This document shows, piece by piece, positions 1-7,308 of a stretch of DNA of 64,000 bases; position 1 is the first letter of the stretch, and each line of letters begins with the position of its first letter. The translations under genes were made by a program, and so were the position numbers. Location: the NCBI GenBank assembly GCA_045598285.1, contig JAZLLU010000002.1:1-64000 (forward strand). The letters run 5' to 3'. This stretch comes from RGIG5612 sp045598285. Lineage in GTDB: Bacteria > Bacillota > Clostridia > Lachnospirales > Lachnospiraceae. The notes beneath the pieces are model-generated. The model worked only from the letters and a program-made list of their open reading frames with translations, had not been told where the DNA came from and made no database searches.

Positions 1-127
1 AAAGATAGCAGCTTTAAAAAACCATATTTGGTATTTATAAAAAATGAGACAAGGAATATAATAGTTAAGAAATCTAAAGTTCTAACAAGAATCTAGGGGA
101 AACTTATCTATTGAATTCCTACAGTAA

Positions 128-601
128 ATTTACACTATCAATGAAAAATTGAATATTGAAAAAGACTTACCTGTATATTACTATGAATATAGATGTAAGG
201 ATGACGCAAATATTACACTCAATGACGGCAGTCACGTAGTATTTGTTAATTGTTGTTATAAAGGAAAAAATATTTCAGAAGAACTAAGAAATTTCTTTGA
301 TTATATTAAAACAGGAATTCCTACAGGCGAAGAAAGTAATTTTGTTCACCGATTGGAACAAGAAGTTGCAATAAACCGTTTGAACGAAGAATGGGAGGCG
401 GCGTATATGACTTTTGAAGAAATTGTAAGATTAAAAGAAATACGTGCAAGAGAAGAAGCATTAGAAGAAGGCCGCAAGGAAGGTCGTGAAGAAGGCCGTC
501 AAGACTTAATAAGGACTTTGCTTGAAAATTATGAGCCTGCAAAAGTCGCCGAAATGTTGAAGCTTTCAATTGACCAAGTGCAGACCATAACAGAAAAGTA
601 A
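128..601 (+). pseudogene. C-terminal remnant of an Rpn/PD-(D/E)XK family recombination-promoting nuclease (putative transposase)
   Basis: The open frame begins after an in-frame stop at 125-127 and its only early start is a TTG at 149. Its first residues (YTINEK, then LPVYYYEYRCKD and LNDGSHVVFVN) look like the middle of an Rpn-family protein. The tail has the charged EEGRKEGREEGR coiled segment and a short helical end (VAEMLKLS) typical of the C-terminus of that family. The catalytic PD-(D/E)XK half is missing, and the upstream 127 bases carry stops in this frame. I read it as a decayed, 5'-truncated copy. Upstream sequence beyond the window could still hold the missing half after a frameshift. 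Confidence 0.6.
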
Positions 602-643
602 TTTTGCACACAGGTTGGAACAATAATTTTACAAAAACCACTT

Positions 644-672
644 AAAAAGGATGAGGCCCCTCATCCTTTTTT
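644..672. terminator. Bidirectional intrinsic terminator
   Basis: A 13-bp perfect stem (AAAAAGGATGAGG and its complement) closes a two-base loop and is flanked by A and T runs on both sides. It can stop the opp operon on the minus strand and the Rpn remnant on the plus strand. Confidence 0.85.
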
Positions 673-737
673 GTGTTTCGATTTTTATAATAGAAACAGA
701 TAAATTCTTAATGTGCCAAGTCGAAAAAAATTGCGAT

Positions 738-2189
738 TTATTTGAAGTCTTCCATATAAATAATTCGGTCGCACATTTGCTCAACAACCGCCTTGTCATG
801 CGAAATAAATAGCATCGATAAATCCAATTCCTTTTGTAAATTAAGCAGCAACTTTATTATCTGTCCTTGAATTGTTACATCTAACGCGGATACAGGCTCG
901 TCTGCAACAATAAACTTCGAGCCCGTAATAAGTGCAAGCGCAATATTTACTCTTTGCTTTTGCCCACCTGAAAGTTCGCGAGGATATCTACCCAAAACGC
1001 TTTCGTCTAATTCAACTTTCTTAAGCATTTTTTTAACAAGCTCTCTTCGTTCATGCGACGGCACTTTTTTAACTTTAAGTGGTTCTTCTAAAATCCAGCT
1101 CACTTTTCTTCCTGGATTTAAGCTGCCAGCACTATCTTGGAAAATCATTTGAGGATTTTCAACATGCCAAACAACTTCGCCTGTACATTGTTTATCGAGG
1201 CCTAAAATTCCACGACATATGCTGCTCTTTCCAGATCCACTGCTGCCAACAAGTCCTAAAATTTCACCCTTCTTCACAAAGAAATTAACATTTTCAACAA
1301 TCCTATGTTCAATCAGCTTTTGACCAATCCTCTTTGACTTCTTTCTATGTACTATCGTTAGGTCTTTTACTTCTAGCGCAAACTCGCCTTCAAAATTTCC
1401 CTGCTCTTTTTTTCCTTTGGTAATATTTGCGATTAAACTTTTCGTGTATTCATGTTCCGGCGCATTAAAGATTTGTTCTATGCTTCCCTCTTCAACGATT
1501 TCTCCTTTATACATTACAAGTGCTCGATCGCAAATTTTCTTTATGACATTTAAGTCATGCGAAATCAAGATAATACTCGTTCCGTATCTTTGATTAATTG
1601 ACTTCAGTAAATCCAATATTTGCTCTTGCACCTTCGCGTCAAGTGCTGTCGTAGGCTCGTCTGCAATAAGCAAATCCGGATGGTTCATGAGCGCCATCGC
1701 AATCATAACTCTTTGCTGCATGCCGCCTGAAAGTTCGTGCGGATACTTGCCGTAAACGTCTTTTGGATTTTCAAGTTCAACATTTCTAAACATCCTAAGC
1801 ACCTTATCTTTTTTTACTTCTTTGCTTAGGCTTTTGTCATGTATCGCCACAATTTCTTCTACTTGTCTTCCAACTTTTTGAAGTGGGTTAAGCGAGGTCA
1901 TTGGTTCTTGGAAAACTACAGAAATTTCCTTTCCTTTGACTTCGCGAAGTTCATCAAAAGTCATTGGCACGAGATTTTTTTCTTTAAAGATTACCTTGCC
2001 GGTAAATTTTGCAATTTGTGGAAGTTGGAGTGCTAGCCCCATTCCGAGTGTAGTTTTCCCCGAGCCAGACTCTCCTACGATGCCAAGGATTTCTCCTTTT
2101 TGCATCTCAAAACTAGCCCCCTTCACTGCATAGGAGATTTTTTCCGCCGTCCTGTATTCAACTTTTAAATCTTTTACATTAAGCAGCAT
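738..2189 (-). CDS. oppDF: Fused two-domain peptide ABC transporter ATP-binding protein (OppD-OppF / DppDF type)
   Basis: Two complete ABC ATPase domains lie in one chain. In the 483-residue ATG form, the first has a Walker A GESGSGKT at about 39-46, signature LSGGMQQR near 153 and Walker B LLIADEP near 173. The second has Walker A GSSGSGKS near 314, signature LSGGQKQR and Walker B IVADEP. They would power the OppBC permeases encoded upstream. A longer reading from a GTG at 2216 adds nine residues; neither start has a clear Shine-Dalgarno site, and I prefer the ATG at 2187-2189. The gene overlaps the preceding DUF1796-like gene by 11 bases (38 with the GTG). Fusion of the D and F subunits is known in related transporters. 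Substrate unknown; peptides or nickel are possible. Confidence 0.88.
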   Translation of the reverse strand: MLLNVKDLKVEYRTAEKISYAVKGASFEMQKGEILGIVGESGSGKTTLGMGLALQLPQIAKFTGKVIFKEKNLVPMTFDELREVKGKEISVVFQEPMTSLNPLQKVGRQVEEIVAIHDKSLSKEVKKDKVLRMFRNVELENPKDVYGKYPHELSGGMQQRVMIAMALMNHPDLLIADEPTTALDAKVQEQILDLLKSINQRYGTSIILISHDLNVIKKICDRALVMYKGEIVEEGSIEQIFNAPEHEYTKSLIANITKGKKEQGNFEGEFALEVKDLTIVHRKKSKRIGQKLIEHRIVENVNFFVKKGEILGLVGSSGSGKSSICRGILGLDKQCTGEVVWHVENPQMIFQDSAGSLNPGRKVSWILEEPLKVKKVPSHERRELVKKMLKKVELDESVLGRYPRELSGGQKQRVNIALALITGSKFIVADEPVSALDVTIQGQIIKLLLNLQKELDLSMLFISHDKAVVEQMCDRIIYMEDFK

Positions 2190-2937
2190 TTGTTTTTGAA
2201 TGTTTGTATGTAGCACAAAAAACTTTTTTAAAAATTTTAATTGTCTTTTTCTTCGTTTTGTATATAAATGAGTTCCTTTTTTTGTCTTTTTCTAAATAGC
2301 GTTTTTTATTTTCTTCTTTTCCGACAAGTTCGGCGCTTTGTAGTTTTGCAAGGAGTTCGCTATTACTATATATCGGTGTTCTACAAACCACATCTCCTTC
2401 GTCGCGCGAAACATGATATACCTTAACAATATCCGAACAACTTTTTTCGTCGCCGATAAAAACTATATCGTTTTCCGTATTGAATTTTTTGAGTGTTTCA
2501 AAAATATAATTGTAATTTTCTTCAATCCATTTTATTTCCTTAGACTTTCCATTTTCGTCTATCTCTTCTGAGGAAATATAGTGTACAAACAATGTCGGAC
2601 TTTTTATGTTTTTTAAGAATCTTTCAATTCTTCTTCTATATTTTTCTTTGACTTTCTTGTATTGTTTTTCTAGCGAGAGATATTTATCAAAATCATGGAA
2701 CGACCAATATTTATAGTTTGTATCGTAATATCGTTCTCTCTTCGTTATGTCCTGGACTAAGTTCTCGTATTCCATAAATCCCTCAAAATTATTATTAATT
2801 GCTTTGAGCACTTCCTCAAACTTTGAAATGCCCCAATCAAAAGGCGAAGAAAAATTTCTTAATCCTAATTTTTCAAGATCTTGTGCAACTTCACAAAAAT
2901 ACCCCAACGATACATAGTTGATATAATGCTTATTCAT
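2179..2937 (-). CDS. DUF1796-like putative papain-like cysteine peptidase inside the opp operon
   Basis: The N-terminal segment VSLGYFCEVAQDL, followed by RNFSSPFDWGISKFEEV, matches what I recall of the DUF1796 family, annotated as putative cysteine peptidases; Cys12 of the VSLGYFC motif would be the nucleophile candidate. A His-Asp pair in SFHDFDKYL and a later FVHYISSEE segment are other candidate active-site parts. The C-terminus is strongly basic. I chose the ATG at 2937 over a TTG at 2961 because a G7 run at 2946-2952 sits eight bases upstream and can act as ribosome binding site. The gene lies between oppC and the fused ATPase with short spacing, so it is co-transcribed with a peptide importer. 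Such genes are more often found near glycan or polysaccharide loci. Biochemical role not established. Confidence 0.65.
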   Translation of the reverse strand: MNKHYINYVSLGYFCEVAQDLEKLGLRNFSSPFDWGISKFEEVLKAINNNFEGFMEYENLVQDITKRERYYDTNYKYWSFHDFDKYLSLEKQYKKVKEKYRRRIERFLKNIKSPTLFVHYISSEEIDENGKSKEIKWIEENYNYIFETLKKFNTENDIVFIGDEKSCSDIVKVYHVSRDEGDVVCRTPIYSNSELLAKLQSAELVGKEENKKRYLEKDKKRNSFIYKTKKKTIKIFKKVFCATYKHSKTNAA

Positions 2938-2966
2938 TATTTTTTCCCCCCCAACAATCAATAATT

Positions 2967-3764
2967 CTATTCTGTCCTTGATACCCCATCACTTATTAGT
3001 GCCACGCCAAGTACAAGAATAATAATTGAAAGTCCTGGGAATATTGCGTACCAAGGCGCTTGCATAAGATAGCTACCGGCCTCACTAATCATTCTTCCAA
3101 GTGAAGCATCCGGTGGTTGTACGCCAAGCCCTAAAAAGCTTATGCCTGCTTCGGCAACAACAGCATTGTTAAATCCGACTGCCGCGCTGCTAAGAATTGT
3201 GATGTAAGCATTTGGTAAAATTTGTCCAAAAATTATTCGCCCTTTGCTATCTCCTATCAAAACGGCGCTTTGCACAAACTGTGCCCCTTTTAACCTTAAC
3301 ATCTCGCTTCTAGCAATTCTTGCAAAGCTCGGAATAAATAAAATCCCGAGCGCGAGTATGACATTCATTAATCCATTTCCAAGAAAGCTCACAAATACGA
3401 GCGCGAGCAATATACTTGGGAACGCATTAACAACGTCATTAATTCTCATAATAATTTCATCAAACCATCCGCCAATGTATCCGGCAAGCATTCCAATTAC
3501 TGTGCCGACAACCATGCCGAATCCAACCGTAACAATCGCAACTAAAAAAGTCGTTCCAGCGCCCTTCATAACACGGCTGAAAATATCACGGCCGTAATTA
3601 TCGCAGCCAAAAATATGACTGATACTAGGTGGCGCAAACTTAAGAGAACCGCTCATCTGCGTTGTTGAATACGGCGTCCAAAAAAGTCCGACGATTGCAA
3701 GCAACAACACAACGCCCGTAATAATCATTCCTATTATTAAAGTTTTATTATTTTTTATCTTCAT
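2967..3764 (-). CDS. oppC: Peptide ABC transporter permease, OppC/DppC type
   Basis: This 265-residue inner-membrane protein has an N-terminal membrane segment (residues about 9-29), then the family's FGCDNYGRDIFSRV motif and the BPD_transp_1 core with several hydrophobic segments. The EAA-type loop that contacts the ATPase is seen as EAGISFLGLGVQPPDASLG. It pairs with the OppB-type permease just upstream, separated by six bases. Length is at the short end for the family. Its start at 3764 follows the OppB stop closely, consistent with translational coupling. Substrate specificity cannot be read from the permease. Confidence 0.9.
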   Translation of the reverse strand: MKIKNNKTLIIGMIITGVVLLLAIVGLFWTPYSTTQMSGSLKFAPPSISHIFGCDNYGRDIFSRVMKGAGTTFLVAIVTVGFGMVVGTVIGMLAGYIGGWFDEIIMRINDVVNAFPSILLALVFVSFLGNGLMNVILALGILFIPSFARIARSEMLRLKGAQFVQSAVLIGDSKGRIIFGQILPNAYITILSSAAVGFNNAVVAEAGISFLGLGVQPPDASLGRMISEAGSYLMQAPWYAIFPGLSIIILVLGVALISDGVSRTE

Positions 3765-3770
3765 GTTTCG

Positions 3771-4712
3771 CTATATTTCTACTCGTGGGTCAACCACTTT
3801 ATAAACAACGTCGACCACGAAATTTATTACTATAATAAACAGTGCAATTAATAACACTATTGCCTCAACAACTGGATAATCTCGTGTTGTGATTGATGTG
3901 ATGAGAAGTGTACCAATTCCCGGCACGCTAAAAACTTGCTCAACGATTATGCTGCCCGCCACAATTTCTGCGATGATAATTCCAAGGAACGTGATAACTG
4001 GCACTAGCGAATTTTTAAGTACATGTCCATAAAAGACTTGGTTTCTAGACGCTCCTTTTGCATAAGCTGTGCGGACATAATCTTTATGTAGTTCGGCGCG
4101 GATTGATGCCGCGAGAAATTTTACGGTCATTGCTATTTTCGGAAGTGCTATCGCAATTGCTGGGAAAATTAAGTATCCTAAACTAGCTGCGAAGTTTGCC
4201 AAAGGGTCTACAAAATCACCAATCCTAAACCACCCAAGTAGTATCGAGAAAACAAATGTTAAAAGCACACCAAGGAAGAATGACGGAATACCCATCGTTA
4301 TTTGGGTGAGCGTCGTCATAGCAACTTTTCCTGCTGTGCTTCTTCTTTTTGCTGAGAATATTCCGATTGGAATTGAAAATATAATTATCATCAAAAACGA
4401 GAGTATTGAAAGAAGCCCTGTTGCTGGCAATCTGCTGCCGATTAACTGAGTAACTTTCACTCCCGTATATTGGAACGATTCACCAAAGTCACCACGAAGA
4501 GCATTCGCTAGCCACCAAAAGTATCTTTCGATGACTGGTTTATCAAGCCCCATCTGTTCTCTTAACGCGGCGATTCGCTCTGGCGTTGCGTTTGTGCCAA
4601 GCTTCGCAATCGCTGTGTCCGCCGGTATTACCGAAAATGCTAAAAAGACGATTATCGATATTAGTAAGAGCGCCACTATTAATGTAATTATTTTTTTGAT
4701 GATATATTTCAT
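3771..4712 (-). CDS. oppB: Peptide ABC transporter permease, OppB/DppB type
   Basis: The 313-residue protein starts with a membrane segment, followed by the family's periplasmic-side motif (LGTNATPERIAALREQMGLD, then PVIERYFWWL) and the conserved EQVFSVPGIGTLLITSI segment that contains the EAA loop. I chose ATG 4712 (MKYIIKK) rather than a TTG at 4742, which would lie inside the GC-rich hairpin after oppA. No strong Shine-Dalgarno site is visible before 4712, so expression may be low relative to the binding protein. It is the first permease of a five-gene operon. Confidence 0.9.
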   Translation of the reverse strand: MKYIIKKIITLIVALLLISIIVFLAFSVIPADTAIAKLGTNATPERIAALREQMGLDKPVIERYFWWLANALRGDFGESFQYTGVKVTQLIGSRLPATGLLSILSFLMIIIFSIPIGIFSAKRRSTAGKVAMTTLTQITMGIPSFFLGVLLTFVFSILLGWFRIGDFVDPLANFAASLGYLIFPAIAIALPKIAMTVKFLAASIRAELHKDYVRTAYAKGASRNQVFYGHVLKNSLVPVITFLGIIIAEIVAGSIIVEQVFSVPGIGTLLITSITTRDYPVVEAIVLLIALFIIVINFVVDVVYKVVDPRVEI

Positions 4713-4718
4713 GTTTTG

Positions 4719-4740
4719 GCGGCGGCACTTTCGCCGCCGC
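4719..4740 (-). promoter_or_regulatory. GC-rich hairpin between oppA and oppB
   Basis: An 8-bp GC-only stem (GCGGCGGC and its complement) with a six-base loop and no T run separates the binding-protein gene from the permeases. Hairpins at this place in ABC operons are known to protect the 3' end of the binding-protein message and lower downstream expression; this is the likely role here. Confidence 0.6.
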
Positions 4741-4776
4741 AATTTTTCTTAAATATCTTCGCGAATTTTTCGCTTA

Positions 4777-6294
4777 TTATTTGTACTTTACAACCGAAAG
4801 GTCCTGCGCAGAAATTGGATAGAATACATATCCTTCTAATGCAGAGTTAACTGCTACTAAAATTGCAGGATCTTCTATATATGCAGCCGGTGCATCTTTT
4901 GAAATTATTTGCTGCAACTCTTTTACAAGTTTTACTTTCTTTGTTTCATCTATCTGTGCCACTGCCAGATTGAATTTTGCATCAAACTCTGAACTGCTAT
5001 AATTCATAAAGTTGTTTCCATTATCTGATACATATCTTTCAAACCAGCTTGTTGGTGCTAAGTATCTATTGTCGACGGCAATAACTGTTGCTTCGTACTG
5101 CCTATTTTGATAAACGTTTGAAAGCCATGTTGGCCAATCAACCATCTCTATCTTTGCTGTGATGCCTGCCTCTGCCAAATTTTCAACAAGCACTTCTGCT
5201 GTCGAAATATGTATTTGCAAATTGCTTGGAACAGTTATCGTAAACGATAAGTTTTCGTATCCCGCTTCTTTCAAAAGTTTCTTTGCCTTCTCAACATCAC
5301 GTTTGTATGTATTCTCTGTCGTCTCGTCATAATACTTTTTAATTCCTGGAATAAAATGTGTGCCAAGCAAATGCGAATCACCATCAAGCACCATGCTGTT
5401 AACTGCATCTCTATCTATCGCATAGCATACTGCTTGTCTAACTTTCAAATTTGCAAAAGGTCCATTCTGGCCGTTCATGTAGAGCGCGTGAACCATGTTT
5501 TCACTTCCCTTTAAGATATCAAACCCGTTACCTATCGCGCTAACCTGGTCAGCTACTAAGTGCTGGTAGATATCAATTGTGCCAGCTTTTAATTCCATTG
5601 CAATCATATCTGGCTCGGCAACAACTTTAAAGGTTGCTTTATCTAAATATGGAAACCCTTCTTTCCAATAGTTTTCATTTTTTTCTACTACAAGTTGCTC
5701 TCCTGGTGTATATGAAACAAACTTAAACGGACCCGTACCTACTGGGGTCGAGTTAATATTGGCTTCATTGGCTTTCGGGATTACGGCACATGTCAGGTAA
5801 TAGATAAATTCTGCGTTTGGCGTCTTTAACACTACCTGAATCGTCTGTGGATCAACAATCTTTACTTCTTGTATGTTGGAATATGCTGAACCTTCGCCCT
5901 GAATGAGCGCATAGCGGTCTATTGAATATTTGACATCTTCTGCAGTCACATCCGTTCCGTCCGAGAATTTGATTCCGTCACGCAAAATAAACGTAATCGA
6001 CATAGCATCATCAGCTATCTCGTACTGACTTGCAACTGCTCCTTCGAGGTCACCTTCAGGCGTTGGCTTTACGAGCCCCTCGAATAGATTAAACAAAACT
6101 TCTCTAGTTCCTGCGCTTTCTGCGTTATGCGGGTCAAGACTATCAAGGTCTTGTGTTATGCCTACAACGACAGAGTTCGAAGCTTTCCTGTCTGTGTTTG
6201 CGCCTCCTTGCTGGCCTTTGCCGGCACATGCGGTGAGTGCGACTACTATGACAAGTGCAATTAATACCGAAAGAGTTCTTCTAAACTTTTTCAT
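4777..6294 (-). CDS. oppA: Extracellular solute-binding lipoprotein, family 5 (OppA/DppA type)
   Basis: The 505-residue protein begins with a basic-hydrophobic signal ending in the lipobox LTAC with the lipid-carrying Cys at 23, then an SBP_bac_5 fold: the N-terminal RDGIKFSDGTDVTAEDVKYS motif, TPVGTGPFKF in the middle, and VRQAVCYAIDRDAV in the second lobe. I chose ATG 6294 over a GTG at 6321 because the signal peptide starts there and GAAGGATTAAG upstream gives a binding site. It captures the substrate outside the membrane and hands it to the OppBC channel. It is first in the operon and follows a consensus promoter at 6357-6385. The family also includes dipeptide, nickel and heme binders. 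Confidence 0.92.
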   Translation of the reverse strand: MKKFRRTLSVLIALVIVVALTACAGKGQQGGANTDRKASNSVVVGITQDLDSLDPHNAESAGTREVLFNLFEGLVKPTPEGDLEGAVASQYEIADDAMSITFILRDGIKFSDGTDVTAEDVKYSIDRYALIQGEGSAYSNIQEVKIVDPQTIQVVLKTPNAEFIYYLTCAVIPKANEANINSTPVGTGPFKFVSYTPGEQLVVEKNENYWKEGFPYLDKATFKVVAEPDMIAMELKAGTIDIYQHLVADQVSAIGNGFDILKGSENMVHALYMNGQNGPFANLKVRQAVCYAIDRDAVNSMVLDGDSHLLGTHFIPGIKKYYDETTENTYKRDVEKAKKLLKEAGYENLSFTITVPSNLQIHISTAEVLVENLAEAGITAKIEMVDWPTWLSNVYQNRQYEATVIAVDNRYLAPTSWFERYVSDNGNNFMNYSSSEFDAKFNLAVAQIDETKKVKLVKELQQIISKDAPAAYIEDPAILVAVNSALEGYVFYPISAQDLSVVKYK

Positions 6295-6356
6295 CTTAAT
6301 CCTTCTTTCTGTTTGTAGCATATTAAGTTTTCATGCCGATTTCTACCGGCTATGGC

Positions 6357-6385
6357 ATTATAAGACCCCACGTCCTTATTGTCAA
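6357..6385 (-). promoter_or_regulatory. Promoter of the opp operon
   Basis: On the minus strand TTGACA (6380-6385) and TATAAT (6357-6362) are perfect matches to the vegetative -35 and -10 boxes with a 17-base spacer. Transcription would start near 6350, giving a leader of about 55 bases before oppA. Confidence 0.85.
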
Positions 6386-6396
6386 TGATTGGGATT

Positions 6397-6477
6397 GGAG
6401 CAAGAAGTCCGCTCCTGCGATTTATGAGTGAGGCCTTACTGAAACTTAGCGAAGACGAAGGAGCGGACTTCTTGCTC
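6397..6477. repeat. Long inverted repeat upstream of the opp promoter
   Basis: About 19 bases (GAGCAAGAAGTCCGCTCCT at 6398-6416) recur inverted at 6459-6477 around a loop of about 42 bases. It lies directly upstream of the opp -35 box and downstream of the 6492-6524 terminator. It could be a protein-binding site or a decayed repeat element. No coding sequence fits within it. Confidence 0.7.
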
Positions 6478-6491
6478 TGTTCCCAAACAGT

Positions 6492-6524
6492 AAAAAAGAC
6501 GACTCGCGGCGAATCGTCTTTTTT
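6492..6524. terminator. Intrinsic terminator, active in either direction
   Basis: AAAAAAGACGACTCGC and its near-perfect complement form a 16-bp stem with one G-T type mismatch, followed on either strand by a T6 run. On the minus strand it ends the candidate small RNA that starts near 6586. Confidence 0.85.
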
Positions 6525-6586
6525 GTTCGTTAAATGTAAATAATAATAAAAAAGGGAGGTGAGAAATTTCTAGGTTTCTTGAACCT
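6492..6586 (-). ncRNA. Candidate small regulatory RNA with an anti-Shine-Dalgarno segment
   Basis: A TATAAT box on the minus strand (6592-6597) is followed by about 95 bases without a usable reading frame, ending at the strong terminator 6492-6524. The predicted RNA has a short 5' hairpin (AGGTT/AACCT), a small palindrome AGAAATTTCT, then an unpaired CACCTCCC (6554-6561) within a U/A-rich stretch. CACCTCC is complementary to ribosome binding sites, as in the csRNAs of streptococci. It is prediction only. On the plus strand the same bases read as a GGGAGGTG ribosome site, but no start codon follows at a usable distance. Confidence 0.45.
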
Positions 6587-6591
6587 ATGCG

Positions 6592-6649
6592 ATTATAATA
6601 CCTTCGCCCTGTGAACAAAAAAAGTTTCTAATGTGAACTCTTTGTGAAC
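6592..6649 (-). promoter_or_regulatory. Promoter with phased GTTCAC repeats, possible LytTR-type target
   Basis: Three copies of GTTCAC on the minus strand (6611-6616, 6633-6638, 6644-6649) are 22 and 11 bases apart, one or two helix turns. The nearest overlaps the weak -35 position of the TATAAT box at 6592-6597. LytTR activators such as AgrA bind direct repeats about 21-22 bases apart that contain GTT, so the layout resembles an activator-dependent promoter. The regulator gene sits 61 bases upstream. Confidence 0.45.
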
Positions 6650-6709
6650 GTTGGTTTTTACTTTTGCAAAAAACATATTATAAAAACAGCTGTCTTCAAC
6701 CTATTTTGG

Positions 6710-7207
6710 CTATTTTCCAAGAAGTAGGCCTTGGGAAATGAATGCTTTTTTTACCGACGAATAATATGTTTTGCTTACTGGTATTTCTTCTCCATTTATT
6801 AACGTAATTTTTGTCGAAGAAAGGTTCTTTATCGCAAGGGCAGAAACAATATATGACCTGTGCACTCTAACAAATCCAAAAGGTGATAGGATTTCCTCGG
6901 TTTCTGAAAGATGCGCGTATGTGTCGCTTGTACCTTCTTTGTGGTGAATAGTTATGATTCGTTTGAAGACTTCGACATAATAAATGTCGTTAATTAAGAT
7001 CGCCGTTAACATCCCGTTCATCGAAACAATGAGTTTTGCCAAAAGTTTTGAAGGCGTAGCGGCGCCAACTAAATAATGAGCATATTTTTTATAGAAGCCT
7101 AAATCACGCTCAGAATTAATGTTAAGAAAAATCGGAGTGTCTAAACCACAGATGTCTTCTGCTTGATTCCGATTTTTTAAATCAAAACCGAAAGTAATGC
7201 ACTGCAT
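6710..7207 (-). CDS. LytTR-family DNA-binding protein with a receiver-like remnant
   Basis: Residues about 70-160 form a LytTR domain, with INDIYYVEVFKRIITIH, the EEILSPFGFVRVHRSYIV core and the terminal EEIPVSKTYYSSVKKAF strand-helix typical of AgrA/LytR DNA-binding domains. The first 65 residues (TPIFLNI, then YAHYLVGAATPSKLLAKLI) resemble only the last strands and helices of a CheY-type receiver. The phosphorylated Asp and the first half are absent, so phosphorylation is unlikely. No histidine kinase or agrBD-like gene is in the window. It is transcribed alone; an inverted repeat lies upstream at 7239-7260 and a candidate target promoter downstream at 6592-6649. Target genes unknown. Confidence 0.8.
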   Translation of the reverse strand: MQCITFGFDLKNRNQAEDICGLDTPIFLNINSERDLGFYKKYAHYLVGAATPSKLLAKLIVSMNGMLTAILINDIYYVEVFKRIITIHHKEGTSDTYAHLSETEEILSPFGFVRVHRSYIVSALAIKNLSSTKITLINGEEIPVSKTYYSSVKKAFISQGLLLGK

Positions 7208-7238
7208 CCTAGATGAACCTTCCTATTAAGCGTCATAC

Positions 7239-7260
7239 TTTAAGCTCTGTGGTACTTAAA
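7239..7260. promoter_or_regulatory. Inverted repeat upstream of the LytTR gene
   Basis: TTTAAG (7239-7244) and CTTAAA (7255-7260) are exact complements ten bases apart, 32 bases before the LytTR start codon. It could be an autoregulatory site; the short arms make chance possible. Confidence 0.3.
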
Positions 7261-7264
7261 AAAT

Positions 7265-7296
7265 ATGCAAAAAAAGCGGTGGCCTAAGCCACCGCC
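7265..7296 (-). terminator. Terminator of the pncB-ileS operon
   Basis: An 8-bp stem GCGGTGGC/GCCACCGC with a four-base loop is followed on the minus strand by seven T residues. It starts 13 bases after the ileS stop. Confidence 0.9.
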
Positions 7297-7308
7297 CTAA
7301 GTCGAACT

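Noticed and set aside
1..96. Frame with 31 codons ending at 94-96 (SSFKKPYLVFIKNETRN)
   Set aside because: It could be the end of a gene cut by the window, or part of the decayed Rpn gene; too short to assign and not continuous with the Rpn frame.
2946..2952. G7 tract as a phase-variation switch for the DUF1796-like gene
   Set aside because: If the start is ATG 2937 the tract only forms the ribosome site, where one-base changes should have mild effects; kept as a side remark.
6554..6640. Plus-strand leader peptide behind GGGAGGTG
   Set aside because: No ATG, GTG or TTG at a normal distance; the nearest TTG is about 17 bases away and opens only 11 codons.
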